This document shows positions 42,280-56,455 of a stretch of 64,000 bases of DNA, piece after piece (the first letter of the stretch is position 1; each line of letters begins with the position of its first letter). The notes beneath the pieces are model-generated. The model did not search any database, was not told where the DNA came from, and was given only the letters and a program-made list of their open reading frames with translations. The stretch covers positions 54,937,755-55,001,754 of the forward strand of contig NC_092635.1 in assembly GCF_039555335.1 (NCBI RefSeq), written 5' to 3'. This DNA comes from Amphiura filiformis. Taxonomy: Eukaryota > Echinodermata > Ophiuroidea > Amphilepidida > Amphiuridae. The position numbers were made by a program, and so were the translations under genes.

Positions 42280-45200
42280 CTTACTATATATAATTTATCT
42301 ACAACATAATTCTACAAACTATTAACGGGAGGATATTATGACAATATCATTTTTTTTTTCAAATGTATAAATTTATAAATGGAAATTTGTTTTGAAATGC
42401 GAGCTCTTTGAGCATACTTTGATAAATGTTTGTACCTTGCATGAATTTGATAATAATTATAAAATAGGCCTAGTGCAGCACCACTGTCAGGGGTGCATCA
42501 TTAGATGGGGGGGTGGGGTGGAAGTTTGGGTTGAGCGGAATTCATTTTTTGTGGCATTTCCAAGTTTTAAGTATACCTTTATACAGAATTGGGCGTGGGA
42601 AATTATAATTTTTTACTCATCAGTGGGGCCGTGAGCCCGGGGGGGGGTTCTTCCTGGTTGAAGGTATACGGGGATGTGCCACGGTTTTGGGGTACCTTTT
42701 CAGCGATTTTGGTATATCGATGGGTGGGTTTTCAGTGGATACCAATGCGCCCAATTGGGCAAAAATGCCATTAAAGCGCCAAATTATGGCAAATTTGGGT
42801 GCTTTTTCTTGAAAATTGGTATACTGATGGAAAACAAAAACAGCAAAAAGTAGGTATAGAGAAAGTCAGCATCCGAAAGTCTGCGTGGCACACCCCCGTA
42901 CAAAAATTTTCGAAGACCCCCCCCGGGGCCGTGAGGCGACCTTTTCCCCATTCGTCTCACTTGTGGGCAAAGACCCCCACTCCGGAAATCTAATGGTGCG
43001 CCCCTAATTAGCCTTTATGATGTATGGCGGGCACAAAAGAGGGCGTACTTTGGTTTGGGTAAACTTGTCCCCTCTGGTGCATACATAGAGGCTCAGGAAG
43101 ATTCTAAATATTGGAGGATCCCGATCGTGGGGCCGAAGCTCTGATGAGGTGGGTGTGAGGGAGGGTATTCCCCTCTTGGGGGAAGTGCGGAAGCATATGA
43201 AATACAGAATTTAATTATAAATTGTACCTTAAATTATGTCTTATTCTTAAAACTATGAATCATACCTTATATTATTGGGCACCTGTACTTGAAAGTTGGG
43301 GCCCCACCAAAATTATTGGGACCGGACCCCGCGGGCTCCGGTTCCAGCGCCACTGGCGTGCTATAACCGTCACTGACGACCTGATAAAACGTTCAAATGA
43401 ATTGAAGGACTGCGATTTGACGAACAAGGGGTAAGCTATAGAAGGGGACGGTGCATTGGCATGAGCGAAAATAAAAATACTTTCATAGACGATATCAGTT
43501 CGGGATTCATCGGTATTTAAACATTGCATATTGAGACGTGGATCACTAGAAACGAAGACTTAAAATCCGTTGATTGCATGTTATCGGTTATGATTTAAAG
43601 CTCAATATATTGAACATCTCTAGTCTGAAACTTCATATGAGAAGTTGCGATGTAATCAAAATATTGCTCTGATCATTTTAAGCAACATTATAATTTACCA
43701 CTACTACATTTTGGTGTCACTGTCTCAGTGTTGGGGAACTACACAAAGCGCCAGCTATAAGCTTATTCATTTATAAGCATGGCATAATAATTGCAATATT
43801 GCTGTCGTGGTGTGCATTATATCCGACGGATCATGGGAAGCAAAAGATCACATATTTATACAAAGTCTTTGCAATCATATTTTGCAATTATAGTAAATAA
43901 CTCGATCTCATTTCCTCTCACTTTGTCCATACAAAATCGTGCGGTAAAATACAGTTCAGGTAGTCTCCTAGTCTCTTTAGCACACATAACCATAATGTCA
44001 TTTGGGTGGTTGCAACTGCATGGCATGTTCGTTATTCCGCGAGTATCGCTACTGCTGCCCGGTGCACCGGAGCATAAAGGAATCATCTCATTATGGCGTG
44101 GTGTTGAAGGTGATGATGGTGATGATGGCGATGGGGGTTCATCATTCCGTTCAGATCAGAGTGTCTTGGCCCAGGAAGTTGCTGTAATAAAACAAGAAAA
44201 ATAAAAAAGGGAAATGTTACTACTATTAGATATCCCATTTAAAATTGTATTTGCAGTTCATGTAGGTATTAAACATTTTAAAAACATATTTAAAAGACAA
44301 ATATTGCCCAGGCGCGGCATTGCTGGTGGTTTTGCCCGGACTTCGATGCTCTCCTCATCATATGTCTTGCAACTTAGTCAACGATAGAAACCATGAAAAA
44401 CACTAACAGAACACATATCATGGGGCTGATGGCACACGTTACATGCTCAATATGAGGCATGTCCCCCAGAAAGTTGTCTAAAATCAGAAGACACAAAACC
44501 GGCTTCACTTGAAGTGTCGACTTTGTGTCTACTAAATTTGAAGATATCTTGCGTTGACGCGTGTGTCTGGGAGGCGTCTAAAACTGCTTCACATGACCGT
44601 GTCTTTGATTGTATTTTCAGAGAAGACACAAGATTGTATATAGTTGCAAACGTGTCTTATTGTAAGATCAAAAAGACACGATCATTGCCGTGACTAGATG
44701 AAACCTTATACAGTAATAATTATATAGTGAATAAGACACAAGCAGATAAGCAGGTAGGAAGACATGCATCAGACATGGACAGAGCCCTATGATCGGGACA
44801 GAAGGGCCAAAGGGTGATCATTAGCAGAAGTACGTATATGTACTCATATATGAGGACAACATAAAACAACAAGTGGAAGAATCTTTTACAGAATAAAGAA
44901 AGAAATGGAATCACATTGGCCCTATTTAAATGATTTTTGTATGAAAACATTTGACCATATGTTGACAATGAGGCCTATTTAATTATCCTGGAAAGCCGAC
45001 TAATTCAAGTTCAATAGCTTATTGAGAGTTCACAAACAGCAAAAATACAAGTAATGAGGAAGTAATACGCGGTTAATTCGACCTTGGTATTGACGATCTG
45101 GTGCCTTGATTCTGTTGGAAACTATTCATCATGGAACTCATGAGGTGTCTCATTCACTGGTAAACGGAATTCCTTATTTCATTAGCTCATCACGCGAACA

Positions 45201-47990
45201 TGTTAAAGAAAAGTACAAATACATAGCAACAAACTAAATAAAAAATAACAATAGGCCTACGTCAAATGTTGACTCCATCCAAATGTAGTGAAAGTTCTGG
45301 GGCACATCATACATTTTTGGTGTTATGCTCCCCCGGAATTTTGAGGTGGTGTGTCTTTGGGAGCTGACGTCGTACCGGTAAAAGGGGGTCTCTTTGAGTT
45401 GTGAACAGGTAAAATGGGGGTATTTTGGAGCTGAGATGAGAACAGTCAAAATCAAGGTTCTTCCTGGTTGAAAATCACATGAAAAAAACCCCCAGAAATG
45501 TGAGGAATGGGCAATTTACACGATTTAGGAGTCCAGAGTTGGAACTTGGTCAAATTTAAGGGGTCTTTCGGAGCTGCGAAATCCAAAAAGGGGGTCTTTC
45601 TGTTGGAACATACCCGTATGGTCATTTTTGTTAAGTGCCCCCTCCCCCTCGAAGTTCACTCAATTGAGAGTGAATTGCACTGTCCATAATCACTCAGATT
45701 TTCAAAGTGACTTTCACTATTTTTCCACCCTTCCACTCTTATATTGCACTCTATTGGAGTGGTCATCACTGTGCATGTGGGGGAACTCTTTCTATGGATG
45801 GGAATAAATAGAGGCCTGATCGTTTCGTTGCGTAGGCTTTAATGCAGCATCCATGGTTCATTAATTTTTACACGATAGCCCCTGCACTTTTATAATAATA
45901 ACCGCGTGATTTTAAATCAAATTGTACAACCATCCAGTTATGAAATCTTGCATCAAACATCTTTTTTTAACCCCACCCTTTAAATAACTTGTTTTGATCA
46001 AAACTTTCTTGAAACCCACAATCTCTCGATTGATTTACCAGTCTTCTGAGCCGAAGAGCCTGATTTAAATTTAAGGTTGGCTAAATCTCTTTGACTCCTG
46101 TTCCAATAGCATATCATTATTTGTGGGCTTGAAAGTCTCTACCAATGTATTCACCAATCCTCTGATACAGTATACGAGTAAATGCTTAATTTACTACGAT
46201 TTTTGTTTTCTACGGCACAAAATTAGCTAGCATGAAATCTTCATGAAGGATGAGCAACTCTGTAATTAAAGCAGATTTAAAACCCCAACAGTTGGTAAAC
46301 TCATTATCTGTCTTCGTGTTACGTTCTGAATTAATGGCGCCGGGCTCGCCTTTGGTTTGTATGCAAATGTATAGATGTTGGCCCATGCAGATAAAACAAA
46401 AAATCCTCAAAAAAAGACAAGCGCTATCACAAGAACCACTGAATCCAAACCAAGAATGTTGAACTTTTGTGTACTCATTTTTCACGCACATTTCAACTGA
46501 TCAAAATATAAATTTCGGAAATTGTTGACAATTTATGAAAATTTTAAGCTTAAGGTCCTTGATAGCATGCAATATACAGAAGGTTAATATAAATGTCTTT
46601 GAACTTTTTCGCAAGCTATAGTCTACGAAATTGCACGGTCAAGACGAGTTAGCCAACAGCTGACATGATGCTACTTAAACAGATATATCTGATGCATAGG
46701 TTGTGCACAGGAAAATATCTTCCACGAGTCTTCGTTATTTATATGTTTTAAGTAAGAGAATTAATAAAGCCAGCAGCTGCACATAGCGAACATGCGAGTC
46801 ACACCAGATAGTATCTTCTGATTCGTCATACGAAAAAAGCCATAAAGAGGAAGAGCCGAAAAAATGCCAAGAATCGTCACCATTTTAATCGCATGGTGAT
46901 GATGATGATGCCTATGATGATCAATATGCAACATGTTCACGCGTTTAAGATTAATCCAAATACTTCTTCAATCCAGTTAGGATGGAAATACTACACATCA
47001 ACCCTTGTGTTGGGCCTATAATATACATCAGCATGATCAGTGATCATGGACCTCAAAGTATGAATGACAATAAAAATCCCTTTAAAAAAGGATGTGCTGG
47101 GACAAGGGTGTTCACAATGTCTTAATGAGTAATATTATTGCCCCATATTTGATTGGATTCTGAACAATATCCTTACACCACCATTCTGTCCTCACATTTT
47201 TTCGAGAAAATTGCGCAAATTATTAATTTTTTGGTGTTCATCAGATAAGTGTTCTTATCTGAGTTTCCAAATATATCGGGTCACCTTCCTTTAAAAAAAT
47301 GTCAATACTAGTCACAGAAATATACAGAAACCTCCCCTGTGAAATTGAATGACCAGTCAATGATGTCGAGATTACCAGACTACAGATGCGTGCTTTACCC
47401 TTTGGTCATCAATTCAACCTTTGTATGCACATTTAACACTTTAAACAGATTTGTTTCAAAACAACAACGGTGTTCCTACCGGTCCGATGATTCGTTTCTC
47501 ACCTGTTGACGTGTGTATATACATATAGGCCAAACTCTCAAGCAATCATTGTCTATGATCATAATAAATACGGTACAAAAGAAATTCAGAGTAACTTTCG
47601 GAACCAGGAGCAACTTTACTGCTGGCCCATCCCCCGAAATCCCATCTCTCCCCCGACAAAAATCCACCCCGCAGCATGCAGCACGAATTGCTATATTGCA
47701 TTTTGGGCCCGGATTTTGGGTCCATAATTGTGCTTCTTTGTTCTGATGGGGAGGCTCATAGCCCAAGTGGAGGATTCCTCCACACCCACAATGGTGTGCC
47801 ACCACTGACTGCAAAGATTGTTTGCTAAATAACTGCTAAATTTTCTTGCATTTAGACGTGTTTTCAATAATGTAACACATAAAAAACAGATAAATGTGTC
47901 TTGCTCGAATTCAATCATCCACGCCCTGTGAATACGGTTTCAAAACCATGCCACAGCAGTTACATATTAATTTTGTCACATCTGATTCCC
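42280..47990. other. Gene-poor stretch with degenerate repeats
   Basis: No exon recognised. 42640-42960 and 45300-45650 resemble the 16.2-kb repeat. 44440-44700 has many AGACAC/GTGTCT words, shared with 48480-48600. A GATGGT run lies at 44108-44138. The 137-aa + strand ORF at 43791-44204 has no motif I know and is probably chance. Confidence 0.35.
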
Positions 47991-47999
47991 CCTCTTCCT

Positions 48000-48469
48000 T
48001 TAAAGCCATATTATAACATTTGCTGAGGAAGACGCCCTCACTGAATTTTTAAAATTCCTTTTTTACACGATTAAATTGTACTTTATAAACCAATATACCC
48101 TGCAAAAATCAAGACTCTAGGTGCTGTAGTTTTGTCAAAATCCGAGATTTTGAATAAAACGCCGGAATCCGCGCTTTATTATTACGATGGAACTATTAGT
48201 CGAACGCATACACGATGTTCATAACACACAGTACGTACGGCGTGTGGGACGGTGATATACACAACAAAGGGTCGTACCACAACATGACCGAAGGAGTGGT
48301 ACGTATTGGCGACATGTGCGCTGGTATAGTAAATTCCCATTTTCTTTGCTTTGCCGTAGTTGTTCGGTTCCAAATTAAAAGGGGATATATCTGACAGTAA
48401 AAGCTAACATTTTATGGCAAAGAAATGCTAATCTATTTCGTTTGAAAATGTTATAATATGGCTTTAAGT
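48000..48469. mobile_element. TTAA-flanked TIR element AGCCATATTATAACATTT, copy 2
   Basis: It runs opposite to 22830-23270. TTAA is at 48000-48003 and 48466-48469, with ends TTAAAGCCATATTATAACAT and ATGTTATAATATGGCTTTAA. The shared interior includes TAGGTGCTGTAGTTTTGTCA and CGATGGAACTATTAGTCGAA. Confidence 0.75.
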
Positions 48470-49685
48470 AAGACATAATTTGAAGCCAATTTTGAGACAC
48501 GTATGGGTCTCCTCAATAAACGCCGCGGTGTCTTACTTAGTCTTAGAGATTGTGTCTTTTCAGCAAGGCATGTTCGTGCTGAACTGACACATGTCTAAAT
48601 GCAAGACGCATAAAATATCTTGGAACATCTTACAGAAGTTTTGAAACACAACATTAGTTTGTAAGAGATGAATTTCGACGTTTTTTTCATGCGTTTCGCC
48701 GATGCGTCAAAAGCATGAGCAATATAGTGTTTTCCGCCACGGTAAACAAAGATAATAACCATGAGAGCCGAAAACGTAGTGAGAACCGAAAATCGCAACT
48801 GAGAAACGAAACTCGCCGCACGTCTGTCACAACGGGGGAAAAAGGGAAAACGCACGCTAAAACGTCGGACTATACGGTATTATATATTACATTAAATATA
48901 ATGATTATGCTATAAGGCTACAGTGAGTAGAGTTACAACGAGTTTCTATACAACAGCTTATGAGATAAAAAATTCTGAAGAGGTGGTTAAAAATGTTGAT
49001 TTTATTAGGGAAGGAGAGCCGAAAATACAATTTTCATTCAGCAAAATCATTGATATAGCTATAGAATGCATGTCTCCAAAATTTATAAACTGAGGTCTCT
49101 AATGGAATCCTATACGATTAAATGTTATTTCATGACATATGGTTGTCTTCAAAATCAGGCCACACATCGTCATCATTAACCGTGATTATTTTTTAATTAT
49201 GTATAGATTTGATTAAGTCCTTTTGATGAAAAGACAAGAACCCAAACAACACGTGTTAACCATCTTCAAGTTTGTATGCCCATGCCGCATGCCTTCAATG
49301 ACGGTTTTAAGACGCATGTTGTGTTGGTTGTGTCTATACATGCATTTTGAAAGGGGGTATTTCGTGATTTTAGCATAATCTTTTTAAAAATTTTTTTCCA
49401 AAATAAAATTTTAGTTGATTCGCCCACATCGAATTCACGAGTTACAAATACAACGCACATAACTGTCAGGCTGTCGACAGCTCATTCGAAAAAATTGGAC
49501 CAAAGATTGGACGATATTCTTTATCAAACGACGACCGAATATGCAAGAAAGCATAATTATGCACACAATCATGATGTATAGTCCCAGGTTTCTGAATAGT
49601 GATATAAAAATCTCATAAAAACTTTCCATGACGAATATTTTTGTCAAGAACGATTTCATTTAACTAATGTATGCCCTGATTATAG
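48470..49685. other. No gene seen
   Basis: Apart from AGACAC-type words at the start I see only AT-rich sequence without coding signal on either strand. Confidence 0.3.
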
Positions 49686-49690
49686 CACGG

Positions 49691-49857
49691 TGGGTATATA
49701 CTCCATTTGAAATCTATGCACTCCCTGTGTGGAAGATTCAGGCAATATCTTTCATAGGGGTGTGTGGATTTCAACTGGAATGGCCCAATGAATAGAACCC
49801 CGGTAATAGAAAGAGCACTTTCATATGGGGTGTATGGATTTCAACTGGAATAGCCCA
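49691..49857. repeat. Fold-back repeat, GGGCTATTCC family, partial plus a second end
   Basis: 49691-49788 ends TTTCAACTGGAATGGCCCA. A second right end, ATGGATTTCAACTGGAATAG, stands at 49831-49850 after a short AACCCCGGTAATAGAAAG spacer that recurs at 49871-49888. Confidence 0.6.
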
Positions 49858-49888
49858 AACCATCGAGGAGAACCCCGGTAATGGAAAG

Positions 49889-52600
49889 CGCACGTTGCTA
49901 TCACATATTGCCAATGACACAGGCAGTTTGGTGTATGCATATTATGTACATAATAATTATTTGAATGCGTTTTCGTGTAGATTTCATTATGAACATTTAC
50001 AATTGATGTAAAAGCCTCTTCGCAATAATGTCCATTTCCTTTTAAATTATTATCAATAAACATGATAAACAGACGGGAAATGTGAACTGCATTACGTATA
50101 CATGTCCGTCCGACGGCAGAGAGTTTATATCGGACGTCAAAAGCTATATTCAATTAAAACCCAGTGTACTATACATGCACCTGTATAATTATACAGAGTC
50201 TAATCGTACATGAGTATCTTTGATTAAAAAGTGCCTGTAAAAACACAGTATACCTTAATGCAAAATAAATGACAACGGAACATGTATACAGAACGCATAA
50301 ATAATTGAAACCAACGGCTCGAATCGGGGCCAGACAACTTTCCTTACATCTCATCAACCATGATCTGATATCCTATATAATAAAGTATCTTAGGTCATTC
50401 GTTTGAAATTACAAATTACATGTACACAAAAAATTTGATATTACTTCTATTAATATACCATTACAAAGCCATCATTATCATATTATATGATTTCTATATA
50501 TTTTTAGTACGGTTGCTGCGATTTAAGGTAGTCGTCTCTGAGGAGGCGAAATCACACTTCTTGTATCTCATGAGGGGCGAATTATTAAGAGTCCGTTTCG
50601 CATGAGTTCAGGTTCATGGATACTCCGGTACATAATGAGCAAACAGGGACCGACCATTACTTTCACGGCGTTGCTAATCTATTTACCAGTCGTTGATGAT
50701 TCTACCTTTGATGGGAGAAACAGACTTGTCGAATTTTTGTAATCATGATTTGTCTTCATGAAGGCGTGGATGGATGTTGTATCGGTTGTTTTCTTCTCTA
50801 TATTTAGGGCTGTATATAAAAGTACATCAAAAAGGAGATCTAGAAATTTGATAGCGCGGTGTTTTAAAGCATGGATTATTAGGAACATTATGGGTGTACA
50901 TAAACCAACCTGTGTGCATTGGGATGGAAATGTACGTTATTTGTATATATGACAAGTTGTATTACGTACGCCTTTTGTAAATCACTATTTTGAAGCCTTA
51001 TGTTGACTTTCCGATGTCCCCAAGGGAAATAAAATGTAAATGATGAGTTATAGCCTCAGATGATTTTTTTAAATAACACCGATCCTGGGATAATACGAAC
51101 TATACATGGTATTATAATAACGCATGATTTTCGTTTCCTGACAAGTTGAAGTGACTGTCTTTGACGTACCTGTGATGAATGCGTTTCAATGTGCCGCCTT
51201 TGTGTGTGCTGAACATTCAAACTAGTCTTTACCAAAAGGCCCTCTATCGCGCCGGGCTATATACATGGCGGATATAACCGGCCTTCACAGACGTGTGTAA
51301 AGACTAAAATGATTCAGTTTTCATACATCAATGATCAACGCGCGTAATACTGTTAGTGTTACCATCATTGAAAAGTACTAGGGAACTACTATAAACAACA
51401 TAAACGCTTCTTTGTGGGCCAATTTAAGACGGGTCCCTCTTTTTTGCGCAACATTTCTTGTCCCTTTGCATAAATAAGTCATGCTCACCACAAATACATA
51501 ACCAAGAAATTTATCCCATGCGTAACAGTAACACCCTTTAAAACATATCAAACGGTTTCCGAACATGCTCACATATCTATTAATTTTATTAAAACTTGAA
51601 GCCAATATACATGTGTCATTAAAATCCAGCAACTTTTCATTTGCTAAATTACTACAATTTCACGTCCCATTGATTGGGACTGGTAGTGCATACTTAGTTT
51701 ATCACATCTTTTATGAGAACATGATGATGAACAAGGCTTCTGAATATAAAATCATTTCTGGATATTGAACAGATTGTGACAAGTATAAATGTACCATGAA
51801 TGGCTTCTGGAAACTGTATCATACTTAAGAAACACCCATGTTGTTATATTATCAGCCCGTAGTCTCGGTCTTAGCCAAAATTGTGATTCAACAAATTAAT
51901 GACGAATGCGCACAAATCGGCTAGGGTTGAGACTAACAATGGTGTCAAAAAAAATCATGATTCACTTAACATGTTAGTCAACTACTGCATGTATGTTACG
52001 TGAAGCTTTTCATTAACGATTGGTGGCACATATCCTTTTTTGTTGTATTGGTCTTTTTTAGCTTATTGCACAATGCTGCTATCTTCAGTAGGCCCCTATA
52101 GATAACGGAAAAAATGCATCTTCTTTATCGTCGTTAGATAGTTGACCAACGTGATCATCACGATGATACAATCATATCGTTCTCCATATTTCTTCTCCTC
52201 ATCCTCATCACCACTACCGTCGTCATCTTTATCGACAATAAACAACAACAACAACATCTATAATCAACAACCACGACAACAACCACATCATCATCATCAT
52301 CATCATACATCAGTATTCGTCATAGCTTTCTGAATCATATTTAGTTGAGATCTGTTTATACATTGCCAGTAATGCATGCAGACAGAAACTGCAACACGAT
52401 AGGGTCAATACCGGCGTATTAAGGATTCAAATGCAAGTGTATTATATACACATTCAACATGTTCAAATAATATCGCAATTGCAGATGTCATTTTATTCGA
52501 GGTTTCTTTTACAACCGCCTTTAAATTCGGTGTTTCTATTAAATATAACATACAGACTGTATCGAAATGTATAATCCCGGCAGTTTTGATGATTAGTATT
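49889..52600. other. Unassigned stretch, little repeat structure
   Basis: No gene recognised. CAA/CAT-rich low complexity lies at 52237-52310. The ORFs at 50758-50952 and 51565-51768 show no family motif. Confidence 0.3.
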
Positions 52601-52606
52601 AAAAAA

Positions 52607-53903
52607 ACCCGCTTCTTCCAAATGCACCGTCCTCTTGAATGGCCACAAAGTCTGCTTCTTCAAAATGTAACATTGGATCCCAATTGACACAAAGCCTGCT
52701 TCTTCTAATGTAACATTGAATCCCCTTGAATGACCACAAAGTCTGCTTTTTCAAAATGTAACATTGGATCTCAATTAACACAAAGCCTGCTTCTTCTAAT
52801 GTAACATTGAATCCTCTTGAATGACCACAAAGCCGGCTTCTACCAAATACCACGAATACAACATTGAATCCCCCTGAATGACCACAACACCTTCTTCTTC
52901 CAAATACAACATTGGATCCTCTTGATTGACCACACAAAGCCTGCTTCCAAATACAACATAACATTGAATCCTCTTGGATGACCACAGAGCCTGCTTCTTC
53001 CGAATACAATGTTGGATCCTCTTAAATAACAATAAAACCTGCTTCTTCCAAATGCAACATTGGATCCTCTTGAATGACCACAAATCCTGCTTCTTCCAAA
53101 TGCAACATTGGATCCCAATTAACACAAAGACTACTTCTTCCAAATACAACATTGAATTATCTTGAATGACCACAAAGTCTGCTTCCTCCCAATGCAGTAT
53201 TGAATCCTCGTGAATGATCACAAATCATATCTTCCAAATGCAACGTTGGATCCTCTTGAATAATCACAAAGCCAGCTTCTTCCAAATGTAACAATCCCAA
53301 TTGACGCAAAGCCTGCTTCTTCCAAATGCATCATTGAATTCTCTTGAATAACCACAAAGCCAGCTTCTTTCAAATGTAACAATCCCAATTGACACAAAGT
53401 CTGCTTCTTCCAAAATATGCAGCATTGAATCCCCGTGAATGACAATAAAACCTGCTTCTTCCAAATGCAACATTGAACCCCCTTGAATGACCACAAAGCC
53501 TACTTCTTCACAATGTAACATTTGATCCCAATTGACACAAAACCTGCATCATTGAATTCTCTTGAATAACACAAAGCCAGCTTCTTCCAAATGTAACAAT
53601 CCCAATTGACACAAAGCCTGCTTCTTCCAAATGCAGCATTGGATCCTCTTGAATAACCACAAAGCCAGCTTCTTCCAAATGTAACAATCCCCATTGACAC
53701 AAAGTCTGCTTCTTCCAAAATATGCAGCATTGAATCCTTCTTCACAATATAACATTTGATCCCAATTGACACAAAGCCTGTTTCTTCCAAATGCAACATT
53801 GAATTATCTTGAATGACCGCAAAGTCTGCTTCTTCCAGATGCAGAATTGAATCCTCGTGAATGATCACGAAGTATAATACACTTCTTCAAATGCAACATT
53901 GGG
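52607..53903. repeat. Minisatellite of 48-bp units, about 1.3 kb
   Basis: Units read GCTTCTTCCAAATGCAACAT, then TGGATCCTCTTGAATGACCA, then CAAAGC, with a shorter variant TCCCAATTGACACAAAGC. The period is 48 bases, a multiple of three, so minus-strand frames stay open and read repeats of AGFVVIQEDSMLHLEE. Frames change several times, and no start, splice or terminal domain is seen, so a protein is not supported. Confidence 0.85.
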
Positions 53904-53947
53904 TCCTCTTGAAAGGAAACTGGTGGTTAGTATTCGGTTACTAATCA

Positions 53948-54616
53948 TTAAGGGCTGGGGTATGAACGTTTGGACAGTATTTATTTTGGGACATTAGAGC
54001 ACATCAGACATATCGAATTGCATTCTGAATACGAAGAATGTCATTCTGATATCAAATAATTTTGATTTTTGAAATTCGCAATTTAATACACATTTTATGG
54101 CAAATCATTAAAATTGATATTTTTGATATTTAACAGTACTTGAAGTAAACTTTATAAATCTGATGATTTATACTTAAAGTGTATGTAGGTGGGATGAAAA
54201 GCCGACGATCAATTGAAAATTTTGACCTTTCGTATTGAAGATATGGATTTTTTTCCCAAAACACCAAAAAAAAAAATTAGGTCTTTTTGGGAAAAATCCA
54301 TATCTTCAATATGAAAGGTCAAAATTTTCAATTGACCGTCGGCTTTTCCTTCCTGCTACATACACTTTAAGAATATATCATTAGATTTATATAATTTACT
54401 TCGAGGACTGTTATATATCAAAAATTAGAAAAATATCAAATTTTTATAATTTGTCATAAAATTTGTATTATATTGTAATTTTCAAAAAATGAAAATTATT
54501 TGATATCAGAAAGACATGCTTCGTATTCAAAATACAATTCGATAGGTCTGAGGTGCTCTCATGTCCCACAAAAAATACTGTCGAAACGCAATAAACGCTC
54601 ATTTTAGATCCCTTAA
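53948..54616. mobile_element. Giant fold-back element, 669 bp
   Basis: TTAAGGGCTGGGGTATGAAC at the left is mirrored by ACGCTCATTTTAGATCCCTT at the right. The whole element folds into arms of about 300 bases around 54268-54280 (CACCAAAAAAAAAAA). Inner arms such as CCATATCTTCAATATGAAAG and CTTTCGTATTGAAGATATGG are near-perfect. It has no coding capacity. Confidence 0.85.
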
Positions 54617-54994
54617 GACAGCCAAGAAATTTTTATACACAGGCTAACGAGGTCGAAGTTTTAAAATGTTCGAGAAATCATCGGACGGTGTAGGACCAAT
54701 GCATGATTATTTATACTATAGAATTAATAAGAACACAACATACATGTAAAATGTTTTGCGTTGCTGGGGTACGAGAGTAATGTGATATAATACCCAACTG
54801 TCCCATTACCAGTTCGCAGCCTACATTGTTGCCTTGTTTATTGTCGGCATAGTGGATGTTCGAGCTGCAAGTTCACATTCAAAATGTGTTCCGTTCGTGT
54901 TTCTCACCTGTGACGATATTTTTTCCTTCTCATATTTAAACGAGAGGTGAGCCAAAATGGTCTCTTTTCGGAAGACAGGGTTCGATAAACACAC

Positions 54995-55150
54995 TATAGG
55001 ATCCACAACATGCGCATCTATCAGGGCACAATTTTTTTAACCCCAATACATCTGTACATTCATTGAACGACCTTTGAAAATTTAGGTACAAAAACTTATA
55101 CTCCGCAACTTGAGGTCAAAATTTTCACTGTGATTGAGGTTATTGAACTA
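54995..55150 (+). repeat. Left half of the repeat seen intact at 18.2 kb
   Basis: AGGATCCACAACATGCGCAT through GAGGTTATTGAACTA matches 18215-18330. The right half resumes at 57469 (TATGCCATTGGGATGAGG) after a 2318-bp insertion. Confidence 0.75.
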
Positions 55151-55507
55151 CCGTAAACGTTCGCCTAATGGCGCTTTTGGATTCTTAGAAATGTGAGAGC
55201 GCCATCCTTGTAAAATCTCAACAGCATTAAGGATACGTGTATGTTAAATTGAGCAACCTGGACATAATGCCTCAGAAAAAAAATATCGTGACATGACCCA
55301 ATACTTAAGGTCACTAGGTTAGTTGCTAGAGCAGCAAATGTTTTGGGGTTTCTTCAGGTATTCTTTCTCAAAGTGTCATTGGACTTAATTTGTAAATCGA
55401 TTCATACGTTATACCTAACTCAAATTTGGTAAATCTTTTTATAACATTGTAATTTCTTCATATTTTTTTAATATTCTTCAGTTCAAAATTACACCCTTCT
55501 ATTGTCT

Positions 55508-55620
55508 GACCCGTTAGCTCAGTCGGTAGAGAGTGCGCCTTGAATGGTGAATGGTACTTGTTCGAATCTTGATTTCTGCCCCCACTTTTATGTGAAGAAG
55601 GGTCAAGAAATGTTTTTGGA
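55508..55620 (+). repeat. tRNA-derived SINE-like sequence
   Basis: GTTAGCTCAGTCGGTAGAG fits a tRNA A box, and TTGTTCGAATCTTG 45 bases later approximates the B box. The anticodon region does not fold cleanly and the acceptor stem is missing, so it is not a tRNA gene. Confidence 0.6.
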
Positions 55621-56204
55621 TTTTGTCCCCATTTTACGAAAGAATATTGTGAATTTTTTTTAATTTAATTTAAATTTTCTTATTTTTTTGCTCCACCTGC
55701 TACCTATCAATGCGTGATATATTCCACTACATTTAACAGTTAAATGACCTTTGAAAAATAGAACGGCCTCAACGTTTCAAATTGTGTAACTACATTACTT
55801 TATTCATTTATGCATTATAAATGATCAGCTATTTTTTCTTTTCTTAAAAGGATGAACCCAAGTAGATCAGACCATTGATCATATAACTATCACACCACGA
55901 AGTAGTTACGTAACTCCGTGATGGTATCGGAACCAAACACTGTTTATATGGCGATCATTACGATCACGCTATTTTGGTATGCCTTTTTTGTGTACTGATT
56001 GTTTCGATCGTGGTTCATTACTTAAGCGCGTGATCCCGTTGACATAGTAACATTACGTAACTTCGATACCGGGCTTCGATACTGAATATTTGTTGAGTGC
56101 ACATAATATGGAAAGCTATTGGGGTATTGTGTGCCTTCCAAAGCGCCTTATAACATGTTCTCATTGTGTTGTGGAATCCTAGCCAGTATTCAATGATAGC
56201 TATA

Positions 56205-56455
56205 TAGAGGCCTTGCGTTTATCGATTGGCTCCAAACAAAAGATTTGAACCGGTTTCTTCCCCGTAATCATGGCGCAGTGCAGTCCATTCAATCAAATGT
56301 TGTCATCAACTTATTTGATCGTAGTGCATTTTGTTATGTGTGTGAGACGAACTGTCGCGGTAGATGCAATCATGCTTTTGTTGAATACATTTGAGTAGTC
56401 CGCCATATTTACGGGATGATACGTCATATGCACAGCCTCTATTCAGTTGGTCGTT
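56205..56455 (+). repeat. Dispersed repeat A, copy 3
   Basis: GATTGGCTCCAAACAAAAGA, AGTGCAGTCCATTCAATCAA and TGTGTGAGACGAACTGTCGC match the 21-kb copy. It ends GCACAGCCTCTATTCAG. Confidence 0.75.

Noticed and set aside
43791..44204. 137-aa + strand ORF
   Set aside because: No recognisable domain, a competing ORF on the other strand, and the GDDGDDGDGG part comes from a GATGGT repeat.
52607..53903. CRISPR-like array or a repeat protein
   Set aside because: Units are contiguous without unique spacers and the DNA is animal; frames change and no gene structure is seen.
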